Counted from the stretch's first letter, positions 22,391 through 33,234 are shown. The stretch is DNA of 64,000 nt from Schistosoma haematobium (GCF_000699445.3 NC_067196.1:83070364-83134363); one strand, 5' to 3'. Translations and numbers: made by a program. The notes: generated from the sequence alone by a model not told the origin.

Positions 22391-23289
22391 AAATAATAAG
22401 ATTGTTGTGTGAATATAATATATAATAAGGAGGGTGTTATCAACGTAATTACGATAAACGAATTGGGAATGATTGGTGTGAAGATTAAAATAGAGGTAAG
22501 ATGTTTATAATATTCAGTTTAGGTATCCGGTTGTCTAGTCGTAGGCCAAGGTAAACAAAGAGGCTGGATATATTTTTTCTGGATACATAAATTTGGTCTT
22601 CCGGAGTTGATCCAGATGACTTCGGCTATTTAGAGCAATCGTAATCTAACTCATTGAGGTAGATATTTTGGAACCCGATATAAAACAGAGAAAGCTTCCT
22701 CTATTTTGATATAATGTTCACTATCTACCAAGTGAGAAAGAATGGTGCTGTTAATCGATTTAGTAACTCCTTTTCCCAACCATGCTGGTACATGTTCACG
22801 AACAAACAAGGATAAAGCTCTCTGAGTACAGCCTATGTAATTAGCTCCACAGGAGCAGTTGAATTGGTATACACACGTGGAGGAGCCCATCTTCGGTAAC
22901 AAAGGTACATATAAACTGATAAACATAATAGGATTTTTGTCATAAGTGAAAGGAGATTTGATGACAGCTTAGTAGTAACTATCAAAAATAATCTTTTTTG
23001 TTTAATTGACTATGATATGCATTATATGATGATTCTAAATTTCATCTAAGAATGGGTTAATATAATTCTAAGTTAGTTGTTTTACATTTTTGACAGTTGA
23101 TTAGATAACTCACTATTTTATATCTACCATGTTCCATAAAAATGTACTCAGAAATAATTGGATTCATTTCTATAAACCATAACAATGCTTTGGATCAGGT
23201 AAAAATCTTGGAAAGAAGGTTAATTAAGCGTTTCGAACAGCACCATCAGTTATGTTTGAAATATAGCTGTTAGTAGAATACAGAATATG

Positions 23290-23420
23290 TAGTTTATCCT
23301 ATCTTACACTCATAAACTGGATGTAACTATATCCCAGGGTTGTTGTCCACACTGAAACTCGAACCCAACACACAAAGATTGGTCAACTGATCTTTAATGT
23401 TAATAATGGAAAAAAAGATA
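23290..23420 (-). mobile_element. Decayed Sm-alpha-like SINE, minus
   Basis: The minus strand reads TTGGGTTCGAGTTTCAGTGT, then ATAGTTACATCCAG, matching the order B box - TGAACATC - GGTACATCCAG of the better copies. The ribozyme core is unrecognisable. Confidence 0.55.
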
Positions 23421-23424
23421 CTTT

Positions 23425-24180
23425 TACATGAAACTAACTAGTCAGTCAGAATATGTGTGGATACTTCAACCTCTATGTGTAATTACATATATACATGCTT
23501 AATAAATGCGCTAACTTAAAATACTTTTGAAATGACTGTATAATATGAATATCAGTAAATCATGTTACTAAATGCATTCTTCTTCAGATCAAACTGTATC
23601 GATAAAAGGTTTATATGATAAAATATATACTTCTTTAAGAGAGATTATATATTCTTCACAATGAATTCTCATTTTAGTATACATTTAAAAATCTACATGA
23701 ATGTTCCACAAGAAATAGGCAAGTCTAAAATATAATCAATAATACATTTAATAACTATGCTGTATAACGATGAAAGACTATGTAATGAGCACAGTGAAAT
23801 GGACTAATTTGAAGATTGTGAAACCAAGATGAGTGTCAAATGTTTTTTTTTCTAAATCTTAAGAACAAAAATGATCAAAGCAGATTTTATTGGTAAATAT
23901 AGTGAGAAAGAAATGGCATGAACAATAAACGTATTAGGTTATAATATAACTGAATTTTCAGTAATTTTATCGAATGTAATGATATAAAGGGTAAACAACA
24001 AAGAGATGCCAGATCTGTTTGATTTTGAACTCGTAGTTGTGGTTCTTTAATTGACGTGATTATTACTTCTGTTGTTTAGTGGATAGAAATCTTGGAAGAT
24101 GACTTCAGATATGCTAGGTTATTGGAAATGATCATGTATTGTGAATGAATTATCTTCATTGAGATCCACGCCTCTTCCTA
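23425..24180. other. AT-rich spacer, no gene seen
   Basis: No coding or repeat signal recognised. Confidence 0.4.
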
Positions 24181-24186
24181 ACCTGT

Positions 24187-24460
24187 TCAAATATGTTCTG
24201 TTACGTTCTTGATCTGTCTACCCACTTTTCGTCCTGACGATAACTTGATTAAGATAACTACATGAAGACCTTCACGCAATAGGCTCACCGGATTAACCTT
24301 CAGCCTAGTACGCGTGACTACGCGTGAGTGGATTAGAGTGAAGAAAACTATTCTATCACCTGATTGATTGGCTGACAAGCACGCGAGTAAGAGAACACAA
24401 GTCAACTGCAACAACACTCGATTTATTCTCAATTCCGATCCCGTTCCCGATTTCACATCA
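24187..24460. other. Unclassified GC-richer block, possible LTR remnant
   Basis: This 270-bp block is richer in GC than its surroundings. On the minus strand it has AATAAATCGAGTGTTGTTGC and CTCTTACTCGCGTGC, the kind of signal seen near LTR ends, and an 89-codon open frame with no recognised motif. No second copy was found in the window, so the class is open. Confidence 0.3.
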
Positions 24461-24524
24461 GTGTAAAAAGAAACATGAATGAATAGATGACTAACCCGAC
24501 CACAACATACAATAATTAGGAAAA

Positions 24525-24775
24525 ATACAATTATGCCGAAAGCTGGGGATTAGTGTAGAAAATAGAGTACAGAATATTGTGTTCAGATTAGAATAGGTTT
24601 GGAACAAAGTGAACTATTGCAGTGAATCATACATCAAATGAAAGCTTATTATCTGTAGAATAGGCTAGCTATAAAAATAAATGTTAATGTTTTACAAGCT
24701 TTGAATGAACTGAAATAACGTCTGTAAAAATATCTCCTGTAGTTTGTCAACGCTTCTTATTTCTCTGTTCACATC
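24525..24775 (+). repeat. 240-bp dispersed repeat, copy 2
   Basis: Direct match to 19787-20035. The CTTA array starts where this copy is interrupted (CTGTTCACATCATA), so the array and RTE stub were inserted into it. Confidence 0.7.
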
Positions 24776-24821
24776 ATATACTTACTCACTTACTTACTTG
24801 CTTACTTACTTACTTACTTGC

Positions 24822-24852
<31 letters not shown>

Positions 24853-25876
24853 CACTTACTTACTCACTTCACTTGCTTACTTACTTGCTTGCTTGCCCTT
24901 GCTCACTTACTTGCACTTCACTTCACCTTACTTCCTTGCCTTACTTCACTACTGCACCTTACTTGCACTTGCACCACTTCACTTCACTTCACTTCACTTG
25001 CTCACTTCACTCACCTTACTTACTACCACTTGCACTTGCTTACTTACTTACTTGCACTTCACTTCCTCACTTACTTACTTCACTTACCACTCACTTACTT
25101 CACTTCACTTACTTACTTCACTTACTTGCACCTTGCTTCTTACTCTACTTACTTCTTACTCACTACTTCTTGCACTTACTCACTACTTGCTTACTTCACT
25201 TGCACTTGCACTTCACTCACTACTTGCACTTGCACTTGCTTGCCTTGCTTGCTACTTCACTTGCCACTTGCCTTACTTCACTTACTCCTCACTCCCACTT
25301 GCACTCACCACTTGCTTGCTTGCTTACTCCTTGCTTCCTTGCTTACTCACTTCACTTGCACTCACTTACTCACTTGCACTTCACTCCTACTCACTCACTA
25401 CTCACACTCACTCACTCACTTCACTACCACTCACTCACTCACTTACTTACTACCACTCACCACTACTCACACCACCTACTCACCACTCACCACTCACTCA
25501 CTACACTCACTCACTCACTCACTCACTCACTCACTCACCACTCACTCACTCACTCACCTACTCACCACTCACTCACCACTACCACTACTCACTCACTACC
25601 ACCACTACCACTCACCCACCACTACTCACTCACTCACTCACTCACTCACTACCACTCACTCACCACTCACTTCACTCACCACTCACTTACTCACCTCACT
25701 CATTCACTCATCACCTACTTCACTTCACTTCACTCACCACACTTACCACCACCACCCACTCACTCACTACTTCACTCACTACCACCACCTACCACTCACT
25801 CACTCACTCACTCACTCACTCACCCACACTCACACCACTACCACTTCCCACTTACTTACTTACTTACTTACTTTAC

Positions 25877-25973
<97 letters not shown>
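24776..25973. repeat. 1.2-kb CTTA-derived simple-sequence array
   Basis: It is a near-continuous array with an internal gradient. Both ends are (CTTA)n (24776-24890 and about 25847-25973). The 24.9-25.4 kb part is mixed with CACTTG and CACTTC units, and 25.4-25.8 kb is dominated by CTCA and CCACTCA units. No plus-strand frame has a stop codon, so three 390-420-codon frames overlap; they are not genes. The array abuts the RTE 3' stub at 25974, placing it at the position of the (TAAG)n tail. Confidence 0.95.
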
Positions 25974-25974
<1 letters not shown>

Positions 25975-26025
25975 CCTGTCACTCCCAATGTAATATTGGC
26001 TACTGAGCACCATTCTCCAACCAAC
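25974..26025 (-). mobile_element. 5'-truncated RTE 3'-end stub
   Basis: ACCTGTCACTCCCAATG followed by GAGCACCATTCTCCAACC matches the RTE 3' end at 7712-7765 (GCCTGTTACTCCCAATG, ACCAGCATTCTCCAACCC). Only about 50 bp of element remain, with the array as its tail. Confidence 0.85.
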
Positions 26026-26029
26026 GCTA

Positions 26030-26485
26030 GAAAAATAATTGATTCAAATATCATCATACGTCAGAATGAATTTTTTCATTTGATCAAATAAACACAGAAA
26101 TTATGATGGTAAATACATAGTGTTTGCTTATTTATAGATAGCAACTATCATAATAATTATTATTACTATTCAACATAATGATTGTTCAATATTCTGTTTA
26201 TAAAGAAACATGAATTTTATCGTGTTTCTATTTCATGTTTTGATTTTTCAGGAAACTATTTAAAAAAATTTTCTGATAAAAATATCAATTTTGATTAGTT
26301 TTGAAAGATACTTCAAAAAGAAAAAAAAAGAAAATCTCCCAACAACAATAACACATTAATATGTAATAAATGCTTTCCATTAATAAGATAAAGAAAAATT
26401 TGAATTTCGTGCAATGATCGATATCTGAAATCTGATTGACTTAAGATTATGGTATATACTTTATGATAAATGGAATATACACATT
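26030..26485. other. AT-rich spacer, no gene seen
   Basis: No feature recognised. Confidence 0.4.
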
Positions 26486-26487
26486 GG

Positions 26488-26955
26488 TGATCTAGCTTCA
26501 ATTGATTCATGATTTCAACTATTGAAATTTCTAAAATCTCCACAAAACCCCTTCTCATAACAATCATCTGCTCACTAGTGACTGACTTCAAGAAACACTC
26601 CTTGAGTTCTAGTGAGAAGCCGTTACCAGTGGAATTCAACCAGGTCTGTTGTGAGATATCAACTCACTGAAGACAATGGTGTACGATGGCGCAACTTCGT
26701 GGATTGGTTGAAGTTAGACATTAACACCGTTGGATGCCAGCTCAGTGGTCTAGTTGGTTAAATGCCTGGCGCGAGACTGATATGTCCTGGGTTCGAACGT
26801 CGCGGGGTGCGGGATCGTGGATGCACACTGCTGAGGAGTCCCATACTAGGATGAAACGGCAGTTCAGTGCTTCCAGGTTTTCAATGTTGGTCTAGCTTTA
26901 ATTGACTCATGGTTTCAATCAGTGAAATTATTAAAATCTCCACAAATTCCCTTCT
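26488..26955 (+). mobile_element. tRNA-derived SINE, full, preceded by a second SINE's tail
   Basis: 26488-26560 is the tail of one copy (GTGATCTAGCTTCAATTG to ACAAAACCCCTTCTCATAAC). A complete copy follows directly (26565-26955), giving a tail-to-head dimer junction. The A box is TAGTTGGTTAAATGCC and the B box GGGTTCGAACGTC. The ribozyme core CTGAGGA is intact, but stem III is ACGGCAGT and the cleavage base U. Bases 26740-26880 are almost identical to 30640-30785. Confidence 0.88.
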
Positions 26956-27164
26956 GAAAATAAGAAAGATTGATTTAGGGAAGAGTTCTCTTCTTAGTGA
27001 ATTGATTTTCAAAGCCTCTTGAAGGAAATACTTATCATAAAAATGGGTATCTTTTGATATTTATTGACAAGAACATAAAACCTAAATACAAATATACAAT
27101 GAACTGGAGAACCATGTACCTAATTATATTCGATCATTTTGATGTTTGATTATATTTCCTTGAA

Positions 27165-27848
27165 AAAAATTTGGACCAGATTGCCAGACGAAATGCTGGA
27201 TTTACTTCAAATTCTTACGCTGAGATTTTACAGATACATTCTTCCTATTTAATGTCTCACATTAACTCGGCGCCGAAATACTGTGGAACTATTCGATCAA
27301 ATCTAGACGAAAGTTCTTATTTACAAATAACCTTGGTGAGAAAGAAAACACTCTACATGAACATGGATTTTATGGGTGATAGAGTTATAAACGTCCTAAA
27401 GAGGGGAATTTCCGAGTCTTTAGAAAGAACGTTCTTTACAGCAACGTTTCAAATAGTATTCTCCAGCCGATCATTGTTCACCAATAATTTTAAGGATAAA
27501 TTATCCCATCTGACCAACTCACTGTGTATTTACCAACTTACCTGCTCATGTACAGCTAGGTATATAGGTCATTTGATGTGGATTCTATCCGAAAGAATTC
27601 AAGAACATTACTCGGTGTGGCTAAAAAGAAGTGGAAATGGACCAATAATCGAGCACCTTGTGAAAACTGGTCACTTAATCAAAGCGGACTCTGAGTTCAA
27701 GGTCATGCTCAAGGTAAGTAAAAGGCTGTCAAAGGCAGTTATATTGTATCTTTTTAACATCGCCAAAGCAATATCTATACATCTGGGAAAACCAGAACTA
27801 TATGTCCAAAAGAAATTGGTACAACCTCTTCTTCTACCATGGTCTTAA
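27165..27848 (+). pseudogene. Penelope-like GIY-YIG C-terminal fragment
   Basis: 225 codons are open. The linker (NLDESSYLQITLVRKKTLYM, then RVINVLKRGISESLERTFF) is followed by the nuclease region (CIYQLTCSCTARYIGHLMW, RIQEHYSVWLKRSG) and the family C-terminus (GKPELYVQKKLVQPLLLPW). The RT domain is missing (5' truncation). Parts of the GIY-YIG motif are changed (ARYIG kept, CTQR-type region altered). A (TTC)n run follows. Confidence 0.85.
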
Positions 27849-27861
27849 TGCCTGATAATTT

Positions 27862-27915
27862 TCCTTCTTCTTCTTCTTCTTCTTCTTCTTCTTCTTCTTC
27901 TTCTTCTTCTTCTTC
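27862..27915. repeat. (TTC)n microsatellite
   Basis: About 17 TTC units follow the Penelope C-terminal fragment. The 23-Glu minus-strand peptide read across it is not a gene. Confidence 0.9.
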
Positions 27916-28127
27916 ATACTTTTCTTCCTTTACAGCCACCTGCTTCCCCTTCCATCTTCTCCATGTACGTTCTAGCACCAATTGGTTTATTTCTGTTTCT
28001 ATGATCCTCTTGATTACATTTCATGTCAATTTCAACATTTTATCACACTGAGCCATCCATCCTCGATTATGATTTCCCCATTTATCTTCATTATGAATAT
28101 TTAAGCCCTTAACAATTAAACATTTAT

Positions 28128-28430
28128 TAGTCTCAATAGTTAAGATCATGAGTCAGTTGAAGCTAGACCACAATGGAACACCTGGAAGCACTAGACATCC
28201 ATTTCGTCCTCTTGTGGAACTCTTCATCAGTGCGCATCCACGATTCCACCTCACGAGATTTGAACCCAGGACCTATCGATTTCGCACGTGTGCGCTTAAC
28301 CACTAAACCACTGAGCCAACCGGCATCCAATAGTGTTAATGTCTAACTTCAACTAATCCACGAAAATTGAGCGACATATTTACCATTGTCATCAGTGAAT
28401 TACTATCTCACAACTGACCCGATTAGTTTC
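28128..28430 (-). mobile_element. tRNA-derived SINE, minus
   Basis: Tail, ribozyme block, B box and A box (TTAACCACTAAACCACTGAG on the plus strand) are all recognisable. Core position C3 is lost (ATGAAGA), so the ribozyme is inactive. Confidence 0.87.
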
Positions 28431-28962
28431 CTTGACTAAAAACTTTTTTTTAAAATTACTTTTGTTTATTCTACCTCACTGTCACCATGTTTGATAGAAT
28501 TTTCTAATCGATATTGTTGTGATTATTATCATTTTGAAAACTAATAGGTATGTACAGTTTTGAAAATGAATTCACCGAAAAGAAAACTTTTCCTTGAATC
28601 AATCTTTCATATTCTACACACATTATATTCCACTAAAAAAAATTTATGTTGTATTACAAAAGATATATCATAAATAATGTAATGTTTATAGTGTTCAAAT
28701 AGAAGAACATTTTATTCTTTATATAGTTCAAGTGATTATCAGTTTAATTATCTATTAGGTTCATTGAAGATATTATCATGTCAATTAATGATAAATAAAA
28801 TTCGATATGTATGCATCAGTAATCACTAATCTTTTTTTGTTGATGTTGGTAAATAAAGCTGAAACATTCATATATCAGTCCATTATTAAATAAGATTAAT
28901 ATATTAAACGAAGAATATTCTTTTCGACCAATTCTCTTTAAGTTCTACAATTCAATATATCA

Positions 28963-29270
28963 GATGGGTTTTGTGGATATTATAGCAATTTCAATGGTTA
29001 AGATCATGAGTCAGTTGAAGCTAGACAACCATGGAAAGCCTGGACAGCCGTTTCGTCCTATTGTGGGACTCCTCAGCCGGCTCAGTGGTCTAGTGGTTAA
29101 GTGCTCGCACGCGAAACCAGTAGGTCCTGGATCCGAATCTCGCAGGGGGTGAGGTCGTGGATGCGCACTGCTGAGGAGTCCCATAATAGGACGAAACGGC
29201 GTCCAGTGCTTCCAGATTTCCCATGTTGGTCTAGCTTCAACTGACTCATGATCTTAACCATTGAAATTCA
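28963..29270. mobile_element. Inverted pair of SINE copies (fold-back)
   Basis: 28963-29075 is a minus-strand SINE from its terminus to the ribozyme core (GGGACTCCTCAG). It joins directly to a plus-strand copy starting at the tRNA part (CCGGCTCAGTGGTCTAGTGG) and running to 29270. The two share about 100 bp as inverted arms separated by about 100 bp (the tRNA-like part), so transcripts could fold into a long hairpin. Confidence 0.85.
29165..29209 (+). ncRNA. Intact hammerhead ribozyme in SINE
   Basis: Stem I is GCACTG/CAGTGC, extended by TGGA/TCCA across an asymmetric internal loop. Core CTGAGGA is at 29171-29177, stem II GTCC/GGAC with loop CATAATA, GAAA at 29193-29196, stem III AC/GT with loop GGC, and cleavage triplet GTC. 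Predicted cleavage lies between 29203 and 29204. Every conserved core base is present. Confidence 0.85.
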
Positions 29271-29994
29271 ATATATCCAAATTAATAATCTGACAAATGG
29301 ACAGATTAAAGGTAAAGTACATCGTTTAAAGCATGTGAATTTAGGAATGTTAAACAAAATACAATAAAATTATTAATTTGGAAGGTAGTTGAAATAATAC
29401 TCAATGTTATGTAATAAATGCAAGAAAGAGTTCGAGGAAAAAAGAACAAAATTTTCTCTTTTTTTAAGATTCAGTGAAAGAGTATTTGTCACCAAGGCAA
29501 GGAAAGATTAATAACCGTCTCCTTTATCCATTATGTAATTACTTGTTTTTAGCTGTTTGAACTGTTGTCGGAATCAACGTTGTAGAATGTTCTTTCACAT
29601 AAGGTGTATATTTACAATATTCAGTCTATTAATTTTATTTACACCCTTGCTATACTATACGAATATGTCTTCAATATAACTTCCAATCAAACTCTTTCAT
29701 GTCAGTAATTTAAAATCATTATGTAATTGTAATTTTAAATATCACAGGTTTTAAGCAGCTGACAAGAACCAAACGAAATAAAATGGATTCATACTATTCT
29801 ACTAGAATCTTTGTTCTTGCTCTTTTCAAAACGATAAAGGGAATTATATATTTAGAATTGTTAATGTTGATATGATTCATATAGAATGTTAACTTATATA
29901 TATATGTGAAGTGAAAGTTTAAGATCCATGATCAGAATAAGTATGGGTCAGATAGGGTGAGAGAAATAATAGTGCAATTACAATTCAATCAAAT

Positions 29995-30044
29995 GTTTAA
30001 TGTGAATTATTAGTAATTTCACAGATTGAAATCATGAGTCAGTT
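29995..30044 (-). mobile_element. SINE tail, split from 30499-30619 by an LTR
   Basis: GTAATTTCACAGATTGAAAT and CATGAGTCAGTT are the SINE terminus. The copy resumes at 30499 with AGTTGAAGCTAGACC. Confidence 0.85.
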
Positions 30045-30498
30045 TGAGGTGGTCCGTGTGATCTGACTCCATTTAGAGTGTACGAATGTTTGCTATCACC
30101 TATTCTCGTGTATAATCGTCGACTTAGATCGCGTTATCCGATAGCGGAATTAAATAAGTCGAATAACGAGAATTGATTTGTGAATACATATATTTTGTAT
30201 ATGAAGTGAATGAAACAGAGCCAAGCAAAATGATGCACAGGGAGGATGGCTGGGAAGCCAACTCCATTTTAGTCACGCGTTACTCAATATTTATAGTCAG
30301 ACAAAAATAAATTACAGGCATGTGATGAGTCATGGGATAATGAAGTGTACACACATATACGCTCATGTGAAAACAGCCAAGGCTAATAAGCGAATAATTA
30401 ACAAGGTCAAAATATGACTCGAGTAGAATGAATAGAATGGAATGTCCGAAAACTAGAATAAGATATATTATGGGCTAAAATTAATGGCTAACACTACA
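30045..30498 (+). mobile_element. Solo LTR, family 2, with AGTT target duplication
   Basis: It begins TGAGGTGGTCC and ends CTAACACTACA (TG...CA). AGTT is repeated at 30041-30044 and 30499-30502, and removing the LTR plus one AGTT restores a continuous SINE. The same family lies inverted at 35391-35861. No internal retrotransposon sequence is present, so it is a solo LTR left by recombination. Confidence 0.88.
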
Positions 30499-30619
30499 AG
30501 TTGAAGCTAGACCACCACTGAAAACCTGGAAGCACTGGACGGCCGTTTCGTCCTAATATGGGACTCCTCAGCAGTGCGCATCCACGATCCCGCACCACGC
30601 GGGGCTCGAACCCAGGACT
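30499..30619 (-). mobile_element. tRNA-derived SINE, minus, with intact ribozyme
   Basis: It continues the copy that starts at 29995. It reaches the B box (GGGCTCGAACCCAGGAC on the plus strand) and then joins a plus-strand copy at 30620. Confidence 0.88.
30532..30577 (-). ncRNA. Intact hammerhead ribozyme in SINE
   Basis: On the minus strand: GCACTG, CTGAGGA (30565-30571), GTCC-CATATTA-GGAC, GAAA, stem III ACGGCCGT, cleavage base C at 30538, then CAGTGC. All conserved bases are present; predicted cleavage is between 30538 and 30537. Confidence 0.85.
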
Positions 30620-30875
30620 GGTTGAAGCTAGACATTAACACCGTTGGATGCCAGCTCAGTGGTCTAGTTGGTTAAATGCCTGGCGCGAGACTGATATGTC
30701 CTGGGTTCGAACGTCGCGGGGTGCGGGATCGTGGATGCACACTGCTGAGGAGTCCCATACTAGGATGAAACGGCAGTCCAGTGCTTCCAGGTTTTCAATG
30801 TTGGTCTAGCTTCAACTGACTCATGATTTCAATCTGTGAAATTTCTAAAATCTCCACAAAACCCATTCTGATAAT
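30620..30875 (+). mobile_element. tRNA-derived SINE, plus, inverted to its left neighbour
   Basis: It starts within the leader (TTGAAGCTAGACATTAACACC) and includes the A box, B box (GGGTTCGAACGTC), ribozyme block and terminus (AAAACCCATTCTGAT). Core CTGAGGA and cleavage base C are present. Stem III is ACGGCAGT (one mismatch) and stem II closes with a wobble. It is close to the copy at 26740-26880. Confidence 0.88.
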
Positions 30876-30879
30876 TATT

Positions 30880-31835
30880 AGTAAGACATAATAAGGTAAA
30901 ATAAATGGGAGGTGAATGAATCATGTGTTTGGGAGATTAATAATGATAAGATGATGGAGAAGATTTATAGCTCAGATGGATGATTTTTATGAACTTTTAT
31001 TCTCTCAGCTGGATAGTTTAGTCGTAGAACTTTCATCATTCTTCTGAACGACATAATCAGCACAAACTTCAAATAGAAGTCAATGTCAACAAAACGATAA
31101 ATAAAAACAATAAAACCAACTAGAAATGATATCACTAGAATAAATTAATTTAACACTAACGAAACAAATAAGAAGTTCACTTTTACATGAGTTGAAACAT
31201 GATAATATTATCTAAAAACAATAACAAAAGTTCCATAAATAAACCATCTACATCAAAGAACTCAACAATACTAAAAGACAGATTTCCTGTGTTCAACTTA
31301 GAAGTGAAAAAAAAGAAACATTCATTCATTTTGTAACTAAGCAAACTGAATTCAATTAAAACATACTTATACTCAAATCTTAATGTAGAAATAGCCTGTA
31401 AATAAAAATAAACAACAAAAACAAAAACAAAAAAATGGGAGTGATAATTATGTAATTTCCTGTTCCGTTAAACTATCTTCTATCCAACTTTAATAGTAAA
31501 TAAAATGATCCCTTGTTTACACTTGATCATCTTAAAACTTTCATTTTTTTTGTTTCTATATACACATTAGAAAGAAAAACAAACAATAATAATCTCAAAT
31601 TTTTAGTCGAATTGATTTATTGAAAACAAAAGAAAAACATGAGTAGATTAATTCTCTGTAACATTTTAATATAGTTTTATTATTAATGATCAAACACACA
31701 CACACTCACACGCACACATGGTCATTTAGTAATATTATTTATTTATCTTAATGGTGTGGGACATGGTAAACATTAAATAGATAAACATATTTATATTCCG
31801 TTCTTTATAGAAATAAATAAATAGAAAGAAAGGAT
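30880..31835. other. AT-rich spacer, no gene seen
   Basis: Short A-rich and (CA)n patches only (for example 31694-31720). Confidence 0.4.
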
Positions 31836-31839
31836 CATG

Positions 31840-32085
31840 TTGATTGAGATCATGAACCGATTGATGTTAGATCACCGTTGAAAACCTGGAAGCATTGGAC
31901 GACCGTTTCGTCCTATTGTGGGGCTACTCAGTAGTGTATATCCACGAACCCTGGGCCTTCAGTCTCGCACGCGAACGCTTAACCTACTGTACCACTGAGC
32001 TGGCATCCAATGGTGTTAGTGTCTAATATCAACCAACCCACGAAATCGCGAAACAATCTTCCATTGTAATGAGGTAGATACCTGT
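31840..32085 (-). mobile_element. tRNA-derived SINE, minus, diverged
   Basis: Tail (GATTGATGTTAGATCACC), ribozyme block, A-box region (CTTAACCTACTGTACCACTGAG) and leader are recognisable. The core is CTGAGTA and stem II is changed, so it is inactive. Confidence 0.82.
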
Positions 32086-32189
32086 CTCTACCCGACACGG
32101 AAAGAAAGGAATATAAGCATATAGTAGTCACAAATATTAAATTCATGATTATTTTAATAAATACATCTGATAGAGAAGTCCTACTTACT

Positions 32190-32480
32190 GCTTTCATGCA
32201 ATCGATAGCGTTGTTTACAAAAACGAACGTTTAGGTTTTAAACCAAGCTGATGGATACGGAAGGTCTATTTGTGTAAGCTGGGAAACCCGGATTCCAAAC
32301 CAACGATTTACATAAGCTCCACAAGTAGTGAATGGTACATGAACTTGTCTTTAGTGCTCGGCTACTGTAAGATGGCAGCTTTTGACATCGTTCCGTTGTT
32401 TTGTGGATTAGATCTTTTGGTCTAAAAAGTACTCAGGGAGCGCCCACCTTAGAAAACGTCTATTTCAATTTGATTGACCG
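32190..32480 (+). mobile_element. Diverged copy of the ~500-bp tail-sharing element
   Basis: CGTTGTTTACAAAAACG, then GGGAAACCCGGATTCCAAACC and CATAAGCTCC follow the order seen in the copies at 59867 and 60625 (CGTTGTTTACGAA, GGAAAACCCTAATTCCAAACC, CATGGGCTCC). Neither end is preserved. Confidence 0.6.
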
Positions 32481-32484
32481 GAAA

Positions 32485-33230
32485 ATATCCCAGTTTACAA
32501 ACAGATTCTATTTTGTGTAGCTTATGCCATTTTCGGTTCCTAGTTGTACCGAATTCCAAGTAAATTAAATAAAAATATAGTAGTTATCATAGTGATTAGA
32601 AAGAGCAATTGCCATGCAATAATCATGGAATTTACCAGGTTAAAAATCAAGATGAATATGCCCAAAATATTGTACGTATAATCTGCACCTTTTTTACGCT
32701 GGTTGTAGTAGTTCTCTAAGTTTCAGCTCCGTACAATAGAACTGTCTTGTAGTTTTTTATTATTAAGCCCATCGAATTACCTGCTATCTATGTAGGTTCA
32801 ACTGATGCGAGTGATGATCGATATTTTATGTTATAATTAATCAGAAAGCAGTGCGTTTTACCCTAGAAAGCATCGACAACTATACAGTTGATAATATGTT
32901 TTATGTAATATTTACTTATTTAACATAACTTTTGTTGAGGAATATTCAATAAGGTTCAAATCTATCAACATTGAACTATACTTTCAAACTATTAGGAAAC
33001 AGAACAATTACCTAGCAATTGTACATTTTTCAGAACTGTCTTTAATAATTTACGTTCCATATCCAACATAGAATATCTGCGTTCATATATTGAAATAAAA
33101 ACGTTATTTATTCAAATCGAATTGGAACTTATCACTTATTAAACAATAATTGCTCAAGTAATGTAAACATAAGACTGAGTGGTGTAGTTAAATAATGAGT
33201 CAGTTATGTCGATTATTATCATTTTAACAA
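32485..33230. other. AT-rich spacer with small RTE scrap
   Basis: 32690-32760 (GTAGTTCTCTAAGTTTCAGC, then CCGTACAATAGAACTGTCTTG) matches the RTE coding region near 8095-8150, minus strand. The rest has no recognised feature. Confidence 0.55.
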
Positions 33231-33234
33231 ATAC

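Larger units (their letters stand above)
21895..22930 (-). pseudogene. Penelope-like GIY-YIG end, with SINE inserted
   Basis: 22926-22651 encodes CVYQFNCSCGANYIGCTQRA and REHVPAWLGKGVTKSI, a GIY-YIG domain. After two stops the frame continues to about 22510 as GRPNLCIQKKYIQPLCLPWP, the family's C-terminus. The 3' UTR, with CTGATGATGAAG and GAAAACAATTGTTCGC on the minus strand near 21930-21965, resembles other Penelope 3' ends but lacks a foldable stem II. The RT domain is absent. A SINE (22262-22390) is inserted into the 3' part. Confidence 0.85.

Noticed and set aside
24776..25973. CRISPR or telomere-like array
   Set aside because: There are no spacers between regular repeats, and the unit is not TTAGGG-like.
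24744..26091. Three overlapping 390-420-codon frames rich in Leu, Thr, Ser, His and Tyr
   Set aside because: They are translations of the CTTA/CTCA array, which contains no stop codon in any plus frame; low-complexity DNA explains them.
27775..27981. Minus-strand peptide with a 20-plus Glu run
   Set aside because: Translation of the (TTC)n microsatellite; no gene context.
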